64,000 nt of DNA from Cyanophora paradoxa (Eukaryota; Glaucocystophyceae; Cyanophorales; Cyanophoraceae). The notes under the pieces were generated by a model. The model was not told the origin of the DNA, made no database searches, and worked only from the letters and a program-made list of their open reading frames with translations. Positions within the stretch are counted from its first letter, which is position 1. Every line of letters starts with the position of its first letter. The stretch spans positions 1 to 64,000 of the forward strand of contig QPMI01000106.1 of assembly GCA_004431415.1 (NCBI GenBank), in the 5' to 3' direction. Positions 24,785 through 35,200 of this stretch are shown here, in pieces. The position numbers were made by a program, and so were the translations under genes.

Positions 24785-27700
24785 ATGGCGGACGAGAGCC
24801 GGGCGAAGCGTGCGCGCACGGCAGCGAGCGGATACGAAGGTGAGCTCGAGCGGACGAAAGGAGGTCGGCAGCGCTGATTTAGCGTCGTTCCGCCTCGCAG
24901 GCGATATCGATGCGGCGGGACTCGCCGCGGGAGGCGGGGCGAGCAGCCGCGGGCATGCGCAGCGCGGGATGCACGCCTCTGCATCGAGCAGCGCGGCAGC
25001 ATCGCCCGCGAGCGGTTCGTGCGCCGCTCGCCCGCGCTTTCAATTTGATCGCGATTTGAATTTTAATTTCTCACGAGGCGAGGCGCACACTAGTGGAGGG
25101 GGGGGTCCCGGGAGATCAGCTGGAGAATAGACTGAGACTAGCTGGAGACTAACGCATTTTTGGGGCTTCAGGAGACTAGATGGAGTATTTCCTGAGCTGT
25201 AGTCTCCAGCTAATATCCGCTTGGAGACTCTTTGGAGACTTGTATAGAGCCACTCTCCAGCAAGTCTCCGCGCCTTGGCTGGAGACTTCGCGGAGATATC
25301 GATCTAGAGTATATGTATCGACGTCCGAATTTATCAATATTACAGTTTTAGTTGTAGGTAGTGTGCCTTCCTGCAGCTAATTATATATAACTTATAGCAT
25401 CGATATAAACGAGGCCAGCTCGTCTGCAAACTGAGCACGCGGGGGCCAAGGGCTCGAGGGGTGCGGGGCTCGTGGTTCGAACTCCGAGCGGGCTTCCAAG
25501 CATGCAGTATCTCTTAATAGCATCTGAATGACTTATATTCGGAGTGGTGGAAGCTGCCTGCGAATGGGTGGGGCGGAATGATGCTGGGAGCAATATGGGG
25601 CCCCCGTTACTGCGAATCTTGAATACCGGTTCAGGCTTTAATTGGCTGGCCGCAGAAACACGCCCATCGTCTCCGCCACCCTCGAAAACCCCCATCTACA
25701 CCCTTCTGGATATTTATGGTATTTCGTAAAATGTAAAATGCGCAGGTTGAGTGCAAACCGCCGATGTCATGTCATGCAAATCATGTTCATGATCATCATG
25801 TTCATGACCGAGTCGCGGATCGGGCCCTCTTCTCGTATCGACCTAGAAACAAGCACCCACCCTATTTTGAAGCTTCTGATTCCAAATATGCAAGTTTTAG
25901 AAGCTGGAGATGAGCCGGTGCGTTCACAACAGGCCGCCAAATTTGAACCGGCTGCGTATACTTTCCGCTGCGGAATGCATTCCCCGGAACCCCCACCCGG
26001 CGCGCAGCATGCCACGAACATTCTATATCGATTAGAGATGCGTATAGAGGCCGCGCAGCCCCCAGCGCCGCTCCGCGGGACGGCGCGTGCGAAAACTGCC
26101 CCGCTGTGCCGAAAGCGAAAATCGCGCTGCATGTTTACTGCACATTTAGATAAAGAATCATCCTAACGACCTCCGTGCATCCTTACGCGCGGGAATAGGG
26201 GAGGCGCAGAGGAGCGCGGCGGTCCAGAGGGTTCTCCTGGGGAGATCTCGGGCCCGGGCTCCTCCCCGGCCGCGGCGCCGGGCGCCGCGCTCGGCCTGTG
26301 GATAGCCCATGTCAAGACGCGCACGGGGAGCCGCGCGGAGCCGCCCGTCGCCGCCGCCGTGCCGAGAAATGAGGAACTGAAGGAAGGTCACTAAGAAATC
26401 ATGTACCCCCCGGTAGGGGTACGCACCGCTTGCCCGCACCCGTCTCCGTCGGGCCGCGCAAGTCCGGCGGTCCGGCGCGCCTCCGGTGGCCCGGGGCGGG
26501 TCGGGAGGTCCGTCCTAGGGGATAGTGTCAGAATAATGTCAGAATAAGGTCAGGCGGGGGGTGTTCAGAACGGGGCGATCTAGAAGCACGTCGCAGCGCG
26601 CATTGAAGAGACATTTGAGATTATGCGTAGAGCTTAAGAGCGGCGCCGCGGCCTGGCGAGCGCGCACCAGAAAAGCGCGGAGCTCCGCAGCCGTTTCGCG
26701 TGGGGAGTTCGCCTGCGAAATCTGAACAAGCAGAACTCGAGATTAGATGCAGACTAGTGCGCGGGATAAGAGAACGCGCCCGGCGCAGCGATTCTCGTGG
26801 CACAGCGGCCCGGCAACAGTGCCAGGAAGTCGTTTCTAAAAGTCATCTGCCGGACCGGAGACTATGCTCATTTAACTCGTATTGAAGCCCTCTATAAGCC
26901 TACGTGGTCGGCCGAAAGTTGATTTTTGCCCCCCAGGGGCACCTTCGTACCTGGAGGCGGCGGACGTCGTCCTCGAGCTCCACGGGCTCCACGAAAGCGC
27001 CAGATCGATCCCCGACAATCTGGGAGGCAAAAATATGTGAGATGCGCATTGAAGAGACATTTAAGATGATTGATGGGGCTTAAGAGCTGCGCCCTGGCCC
27101 TGGCGCTAGATCCGCAAAGGAAGCTCCTCACGGAATCGAAGGGGGTCGAAAGACGGTCCCCCGTACTCTACTCCCTCAGAGGAGCTGCCTCTGCTAAGAA
27201 AATTTTGGGAGGAATCGCCGCCCTGGCGAGCGCGCACCCGAAACGCTCGGAGCTCCTCAGCCGTTTCGCGTGGAGAGCTCGCCTGCGAGATCTGCGAGTT
27301 CCGGGATTGAGGTTAGATGCAGACCAGTGCGCGGGGAAAGAGAACGCGCCCGCGGCAGCGATTCCCGTGGCCCAGCGGCCCGGCAGCGCTCCCAGGAAGT
27401 CGTCTCTAAACGTGAGCCACCGGACCGGATACTATGCTCTTTTAACTCGTATTGAAGCCCTTTATAAGCCTACGTGGTCGGCCGAAAGTTGATTCTCCCT
27501 CCCCTAGGGACCCCTCGGACCTGGGCGAGCGCGGCGACGGGATGGTCGTGGAGCCGAGGAAGGCCGCCCGCGAGGGGGGAAGGAGCGGCGGAGGACCCGC
27601 TCCCGCGCGGCCGTTTCGCGAGCATCTGAGGCGAGGATCACGGCTATGCGCAGCGATTGGGCGGGAGCGCACGGGTGCGGCCGCGCGACCATCAAACTGC

Positions 27701-30700
27701 GGCGGCCGTCGGCGCTCGGGCGCGGCGCGGCAGCGGGCGCGGCTCGCCTGCAACAGGATCGACCGGAGAGACGATGCAGAGCGTTGCGCGTGCGCGGTGC
27801 GTCGTGCGCTCTCGAAGGTGCAAGCAATCCGCACGCCGCCTGCCAGCCTGCACGAAATCGCGTCAGGTCGGGCTGAAAGCGTGCAAGTGGCGCTCTTACA
27901 TCGACTCAAGACCTCTGTGATGTAGAGCGGGGAGCTGCGCCGAACCTGGGCCCGGATGAGCAACTTCTCCCGAGGTCGGCGCCGCTGGAGAGCGCAACGG
28001 GGGCTCGCGGGGACCGATCCAGCGCACCACGCATCCACGCTCTCGGTACGCTGCTAAGAGCAAGCGGCCTCCTGCGCTGCCGCACGCATCTGGCCACGTC
28101 ACCTGCGGAGCCTGCGGGGTCTATGGCGCTCTCCACTCTTCGTAGCTAGCGCCTCCAGTGCAGAGCTGCACTCGCCGCTTGTCTTGCATAACTCTAGCTA
28201 AGAGCAAGGTCGGAGGTCCGAGGTCTTCGAACTTGGGTACCGATTTTGAACGGGGTACACAAGTCGCAAATATCGGAGTCCTCGCTGCCCGCTGCTGCGC
28301 CTTGCTGCGCCCGCGGGCGAGCGGAGCATGCAGCAGCGGCCTCTCTAGTGTTGTGTGCATCTCGTACGCGCGCAGGTCGGCAGCGAGAGCGGGCCGCGGG
28401 CGGACTTCGTCGAATCAGGTCCGTGGCCCGCCTCCCGCGAGCTGCCGACTTCTCCATACACTCTGTGCTGACCAGAGAGCTTCAGGAAGTGGGCAGCTTC
28501 CGCCCGGAGCGCCGAACGGCTTTGTCCGCAGCCCGCCAGGTCCGATCCGCGGAGCGCGGCTTAACTCGTGCTCTCGGACGCGCTGCGATCGCTCTGTGGG
28601 CTATTCTTGCTAATCGTCGCACGCAGGAACTTCCGTGGTGACCCGCGACCGCACGACTCGGACTTCACACTTCCTGCAGCTGCAGGCTGCAGCCCCGCGC
28701 GAGTTCGCCTCGCGATCCTCGATGAAGGTACGCGTTCCTCCCGACCGGACGCTCGCCGCCGCCCGATCCCCGCCGAGGCCCGCTCGCGCTTGCTGACTCG
28801 CGGCCCCAGATCTTCGCCTGCGTCGAGGCGTGCAGCGTGGGCGCGACTTCGCCTCGCGATCCTCGATGAAGGTATGCGCTCCTCCCGGCCGGACGCTCGC
28901 CGCTGCCCGATCCCCGCCGAGGCCCGCTCGCGCTTGCTGACTCGCGGCCCCAGATCTTCGCCTGCGTCGAGGCGTGCAGCGTGAGCGCGACTTCGCCTCG
29001 CGATCCTCGATGAAGGTACGCGGTCCTCCCGGCCGGACGCTCGCCGCCGCCCGATCCCCGCCGAGGCCCGCTCGCGCTTGCTGACTCGCGGCCCCAGATC
29101 TTCGCCTGCGTCGAGGCGTGCAGCGTGAGCGCGACTTCGCCTCGCGATCCTCGATGAAGGTACGCGGTCCTCCCGGTCGGACGCTCGCCCGCTCGCCCTT
29201 TCTGACTCGCGGCCCCAGATCTTTGCCTGCCTCGAGCTCTGCAGCGTGGGCGCGACTCCTCGGCAAGTTCACACCTAGCTCACACGGCCGGGGCCGATCT
29301 CGTCGCTTCCCTTCAAGAGAAGTAGCCGTAGCTAGAAAGCTGTAGCTAGATGCTAGCTATCGCTGCAGCGCAGCTAGATAGCTATATTAGCTATATATAT
29401 AGCTATCTGCATTTTGTTTAATCTCCAGAAAATCTGCCTGGGCGTACCATGAAGTCTCCGGAAAGTCTCCTGTGGTTCTGCGGGGCGGGGCAAGAACTCT
29501 CCCGAAAGTCTCTATAGCTAAGGTTTCTAATCTCCGGGAAGTCTGCACATGCATGCACATCTAGTCTCCGGCTAGTCTCGGTTTTAATCTCCAGGTAGTC
29601 TCGTGTTAATCTCCAGAAATCCTCTATAGTCCGGAAATGGAGATTGGATTTCGTATTCTCCAGCTGATCTCCCGGGACCCCCCCCTCCACTAGTGGCAGG
29701 CGGCCGCGGTGGAGCGCACTTGCACGTGGCTGTCGCGGAGACTGGTTCGGGAATCTGCAGCAGCGAATCCCGAGCAGCATCCGGAGCCGTCGAGAGCCCG
29801 CTGGACGCGCTGCCGGACGAGCTGCTGGGCCGCGTCCTGTTCCTGGCTGCAGCTGCGCGGCGGGATTGGATCATTCGCCATGGGCCACAAACTAGTCGAG
29901 TATCGATTCCCGATTATGTAGACGACAAGCCCGACGTGCAGCCGAAGCGGCTCGTGAAGCTGAAGGCTGTGTGCCGGCGTTTCCGGCGAGTCGTGGACGA
30001 CGGCAGCCTCTGGGGCCGCGTGGCGCTGCAGCGATCCGAATCAAACGATGCGGAGGCGCAGGCGCTGACGAAGCTGCCGGAGAAGGCGCGGGCTGCGGTG
30101 CGAAGAATCTTAATCGATCGCGGCACTCTGAGCCCGGCCAGCTTCCGGCAGCTCGCATCGAGTTTCCGGCATCAGCTCATCGAGCTTGATCTCAAATTCG
30201 AATCCGATGAATTCAGAATCTCGATGAGTTCGCTGTCTAATGCGATCCGGATCGAGCGCGGCGATAGATCTAGAGCCGACCGCAGCGAACCGCAGAACTC
30301 GACGGCCTTGGCATTCGCATCGCTAATGGCTCTCAAGCACTTCTCCAGTTTGAGCATCCTTCGCATCGATGTGCTCGGCGATCTGGACGACTCGGCGCCC
30401 TATGCGCACCAGAGCATCGCCTGCGTCTCCCTCGTGCCCTCCCTCCGGGTGCTCGACCTGCGGCTCCCTCTGCCCGTCTCCGTCCTCTCCGCCCTTTCGC
30501 CGCTCAAGTCTTCGCTCCGGGACCTCTCCTTTGAAGTCGAAATCGCGAGCGACATTGACGGCGCCGGCCTCGGGCCGGCCATCGCTGCCGCCTCCGTCTT
30601 CACGGGTCTCCAGCGGCTTCATCTGGAGTTCAGCGACTGCAGACCCAGGCCCAGGAATTCGAGCGTTCCATTCAAGCCTTCGGCGAGCGAGGCCGAGTTG

Positions 30701-31881
30701 CGAGCGCTCTGCGCCCTCGGCAAGATGCGAGGTACAGTCGAATTTCAATTCCCTTTTTCAGTACATACAAATTGTGCACTGCTGCTTATGCATACGTCGC
30801 AGCCCTGTATCTCGGCTGTCAGCTCGGCTCGATTGGGTTCCTTCGCAGCATGCCGGCCTTGCAGCACTTGGACGCGACCCTCTGGCTGCAGGCGGACTTC
30901 GACGCCTCGCCGCTGTCCAGTCTCTCGGCTTTGAGAACACTCAAGCTCGCAGTGGAGCCGGGTAGCGGCGACCCCTTCCCCGGTGCAGAGAGCTCACTGG
31001 CGGCTTCCCTGGCTCGCACGCCAGCCATCGTGGTCCGCTGTAAATTTCTTTTCGAATTTCTTGCTGCGCATACTCTAGCTCTGATCATGATGATGACGCC
31101 TCCGTATTAATATTCTCATGGTCACTTATTACAAGTCACTCATGACACTGACACTTCCTTATTAATATTTGCACTAAGTAACTCACTCGCTTGTGCTCCC
31201 TTTTTATATATGCCCTTATATATTTTAATTAGGAAGCACAACTGGAGCTGCCTCGTCGGGTCTTCGAGGACCTCGGAGCGCAGTCTTTGGAGCAGTGGGC
31301 TTCGCTTCGGCTTTTGCATTTAAAAGTGGTCAAGTGCAGGGGCGAGCTCGAACGAGCTCTAGAGCTGCCCGGCGTTCTCCTTCGGGTGCGAGGCTTTCAA
31401 ATGAAATGATAGCGCAATTATAATTACTATTGTAAAAACATTAACCATGTTTAGATCTCCGATCGCGAGTAGAAAGTAATTTAAGCGCTTGCAGCGGCTC
31501 GGATCGGACGTGCCGTCGCTGCGCACTCTGGTCGCCCAGTCGTGGCCGCCCCTGAAGAGCGACCCCCTGTCGATCTACGCGCTCAACTACCTTCACGAGC
31601 TCCAGGCTCGAAATTCTATACATATATAGCTGTTGCTAGGTATTCTATTAATTATAATTTGACGTCGATGCTGCCTGCAGATCTCGTGGTTCTGCATGAT
31701 GGCGGCAACAGACCCGGCCCTCGAGTCCAAGCTTGCGCTGGCGCAGCTTCAGAGCGTCTTGTTGGACGTCGATCCGCGTCCAGGTCGTCTGCTCCTAATT
31801 ATAATGTGGATCGATACGTGTATACCAGCTGCGGTACCAGCTGACATGCAGCGCTTTAGTGTGGCTTGGCTAAAGCTTTAG
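24785..31881 (+). CDS. F-box/LRR protein 3, interrupted by a CACTA transposon in intron 2
   Basis: Start MADESRAKRARTAASGYE at 24785. Exons: 24785-24839, 24901-about 25014, 29700-30731, 30803-about 31040, 31233-31385, 31495-31605 and 31681-31881, ending in TAG. The F-box reads DALPDELLGRVLFLAAAARRDW, with KAVCRRFRRVVDD and LRR-like segments aligning to F-box gene 2. Exon phases match gene 2 throughout, including phase 1 across intron 2, where a 4.6-kb CACTA element now lies. Intron 6 starts GC (CTCCAG then GCTCGA). The reading frame is intact on both sides of the transposon, so the gene may still work if the enlarged intron is removed. Confidence 0.83.
25085..25087. repeat. Target-site duplication GCA, left copy
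   Basis: Matches 29696-29698 and flanks the CACTA element. Confidence 0.9.
26603..27500. repeat. Direct duplication inside the CACTA element (two diverged copies)
   Basis: Copy one spans about 26603-26935 and copy two about 27047-27500. Both begin gcgcattgaagagacattt and end with ctacgtggtcggccgaaagt. Copy two carries an extra internal stretch. The copies have drifted, so the duplication is older than the insertion. Confidence 0.8.
28690..29240. repeat. 144-bp tandem repeat inside the CACTA element, about four copies
   Basis: The motif gatcctcgatgaagg recurs at 28714, 28858, 29002 and 29146, exactly 144 bp apart. The period is a multiple of three, so an open frame runs through on the minus strand with a 48-residue repeat (for example RTFIEDREAKSRSRC). 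Coding is possible but not shown. Confidence 0.85.
29696..29698. repeat. Target-site duplication GCA, right copy
   Basis: Together with the G at 29699 it forms the GCAG acceptor used by exon 3 of F-box gene 3. Confidence 0.9.
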
Positions 31882-32275
31882 CACAGCATATGCATGAGAC
31901 AGCTCTTCTACGTATACGTTCTTATAATTAGTCATGTTTTGGAACCTCAGCACCAGTAGCACCCGTTTTGTGTGCAAATTGAACCTTGAGCTTTAATTGA
32001 GATCCATGGCACACGAACTTCGGAAAATCAGTCTTCTAGTACTCGATACATTGATATTGCAGCCTGGCAAGCACAGTCAATTACACTTAAGACTCGAGCT
32101 CGCAATAGACCGCTGGCTCTAATTAATTAATTATTGCATTGGCTACAATTTAAATCTCTTGCTCCGGGGATATCGATATCGATCGCTCGCCGGGCCCGCC
32201 GGCGCCGGCGGGGCGGCGCACTGCGGCATGCATATGTGCAGACTCGAGAATTGGAAGGCCCGACCGCGATCGCGA

Positions 32276-35200
32276 TCAGGCGGAGGCGGCGGCCTCGACG
32301 GCGAGGGCCGCCTCGTCGGCCTCGAGAGCCAGCGCCTCCAGCGCCTCCGCCGCCGCCGCCACCTGCGCCCCGCCCCGCCCGCCCGCTTCCGTCAGAGGCT
32401 GGAGACCGTACGCGTCGGACGGCGCGGCGGCTCGCCTCGTCGTCCACCGCCGCCGCCTCGTCGTCCTCGTCCACGGAGGCCGCTGCGAACGCAGTCGCGC
32501 GTGTATGTGTTAGCCCAGCGCGATCGAGACGCTAGGATCAAGAAATCGATGTATAGTTCGCAAGCCTTAGATCTAGAGGCACGGGCCTCCCAATTACTAT
32601 TGAGCGAATGCGGTATATATATATATAGTTATAAAGCCATGTATCAGAACTTCGAACTGGATCCAGAAATCTAACTTAGTAAAGGAGGCGCACCGTCTTC
32701 GTCGAGGCGCGACAGATCTAGAGTGGTGCCAGTCGTCAACGTCGCCGTCGCGGTCGAGCCGAGCGTCAATGTACCCCACGCGGACGGCCAGGCCGTGAAA
32801 ACGGGGTACTGGGCCTCTGGATCTTCTTCGGCGTCCTCGCCCGTGTCCGGGATCACGTAATCGCTCGCGAAGACACCCGGGAGCGTCGTCTTGTTGTCGA
32901 GCGCACTCTCCGGCTGGGCGAAGATGTCTCCGGCCTTGAACTGCTCCGTCGTGTAGAGCTGCGTGTCGGTCATGGCCTTGCTCACGTTGTCCGTGATGAC
33001 GTGATTGTACTGCGCCAAAGAATCAGCCAGCAGACTCATATATATGTTATATATAGCATGTGGTATTCTTATTACAAATACCCGCGCTTTAGCGCAGTGG
33101 TATAAGGTCGTGCTACGACCTCCCGACCTCCCGGATTCCCGGGTTCGGTTCCTGCTGTTTCCGCTACGTTGTACTTCGAATCCCTGTGATTCCCGATACC
33201 GTGACTTGTATCCTCGTTGTGTACTACGAGTGGGCACGCCCACCGTAGATCTTAAAAAAAAAAAAATTCTTATTACAAATGCCAATTGCAAAATTGCTTA
33301 TGAAGGCATGAGTAAAATGCCGAATTGCGAGTGGATTCAATTATAACGCATCACATATAACAGCTTACCGGCTGATCCGCATCGCATTGTCCCCTGTCGC
33401 AATATTTCAATACATATGTGTTTGAGAGCGAGCGGGGTCATGGTCTAGAGCGCATGCGCAGCTCCAACGCACAGCTTCGCAGCTGGAAAATCTCCCCAAA
33501 TATCTGATGTATCTGCTGTGACGCATAAATCGCTATCGTGGAAGCGCAAGGTCGAAGCAACAGCGCCCACGCCGTCGATCTGGCGAGAAAGTAATCGATA
33601 AGTAAAGCTCATTCAACTCTAAAGCAGACCGGTTAACCGAAAATATATATCGATCACGATCACGATCTTAAGTAAACGATCACGATCTTAAGAAAATATG
33701 TATATAAAACCGCACCTGTATCTGCTTCGTCGCATCCACGACAATCATGTCGGCGCTCTCCGGCATGGAGATTGTCTCGCCGTCCACCCACTGTCCCACT
33801 GGCTTCGTCGTTAGCTCATCGCCCACCTCGTTGACATCCGCGTTCACTGCGCGGGAGAAGATTAAATATTTGGCTTTGGTTCCGAGGCCTTGCGCATCCG
33901 GTCGCTGGCGTGGGTTCGAATCCAGGCCTAGGGTCACGAACCTCCGCCCGTAGAGACGAGGACCTCGCCGGTCTTCCAGTTCATCAAGGCAGAGCCGCCC
34001 GACTGGTTCGGGACCTGAATCCAGTACTGAGTGGGATCGATGGCTGCGCATGCCCCATGGCCATACGGAGGGCCGAGTCAGCGCAAAAACGGAGGATTAA
34101 TTCATATGATCAGCGACGAATTCGAATATAAAAATTAATGCGGTTGCGCACTTTTGTACGCTTTGCCGCCAATCTCGTCGGTGACCGTGCCAAAGCGGCA
34201 GGCGGCGAAGAAGACTTCAGAGTCGTAGTTCGTCGTGAGGCACTTTGCTTCGCTGTCCATTTCCGCTATCTCGGCTTGCACGATGGGGAAGCCGCCGTAG
34301 TAAACTTCTACGACCTCCCCGCTTGCTGGAGCAGTCGTATCCGATGGAAGAGGGCACTTCAGATCCGTCGGCACCTCGCACGTGCCGTCGTCGCTGCGCG
34401 CGCGTGCAGAGCTAGAGTTAATACGGCCAAAACCAAACCGCCCGGATCCTCGTCCTCAGAAGATCTAATAAGAAAAGAAGAAGATACGCTACAGTGACAA
34501 ATGCTCAAGCGCGTGGCGCACCGGCACATGCTCGTGATCTGCGCCGTGTAGTTCACAGCAGGGCCTTTGACGTTCAGGCAGGCTCCCTGCAGACGCGCGC
34601 GCGCTCCAAGCATCAGCAAACATTTCGGTGCGACTGGTACCAAATACTGAGCCGCGGCCGCACCGTGATGCAGGACTTGGGGCCGGGGGCCGGCGCAGTG
34701 AAGTCCGGTTTCACGTCAATCGTACTGCATGTTGAAATATTAATCGAGTTATAATTACGAAACGCAACTTATATGTGATTTACTACCGTACTACAGCAGT
34801 AGTACAGCTATTAAATCAAACGGTACTTGGCGTACCCGGGGACAAGCTTCTCGGGCACGAATGTCTGTTTCCCATCGGTCCGCGTCTCCGAAGCCTCAAC
34901 CTGCAACGTTAACCACGGCGGGCGTACATGTCATTAGCCTCCGCCGCAGTGTCGCAGCTGTGCATTGCAGAGATCCGCGCATGCACACCCGCGTGCCGGT
35001 GATCTTGCTGGTGGGCGTGAGGCTCGGGGGCCCGTCGGGGAGCTCAGTGCTGCCGGGAAGCGGCGTCTGCGATGTAAATGTAATTATGATTAGTATACGC
35101 GCGCGGCGCACGCGTGAGAAGATGCGAATCATTTGTGCGTGCATGCAGGCGAGTTCTACGCTCAGACCTGGATTGGGTTGACGACCTCCGCCTCAGAGTG

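Larger units (their letters stand above)
25088..29695. mobile_element. CACTA (En/Spm-type) DNA transposon, apparently non-autonomous
   Basis: The ends are perfect 42-bp terminal inverted repeats starting CACTAGTGGAGGGGGGGG (25088-25129 and 29654-29695). The insertion is flanked by a 3-bp direct duplication GCA (25085-25087 and 29696-29698). CACTA termini with 3-bp duplications define this superfamily. Subterminal zones (about 25110-25300 and 29420-29650) are crowded with AGTCTCC motifs in both orientations, also typical of CACTA elements. Inside I recognise no transposase. There are only a direct duplication, a 144-bp tandem repeat and short open frames. Identical termini suggest a recent insertion. 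Confidence 0.93.

Noticed and set aside
25642-26166. 174-codon frame within the CACTA element as a transposase
   Set aside because: No similarity to CACTA transposase motifs that I can see. Mixed composition typical of a chance frame.
33840-33930. Possible tRNA ending with GGGTTCGAATCCAGG
   Set aside because: A good box B but no convincing box A or cloverleaf. It lies in an intron of the minus-strand gene, and at best is SINE debris.
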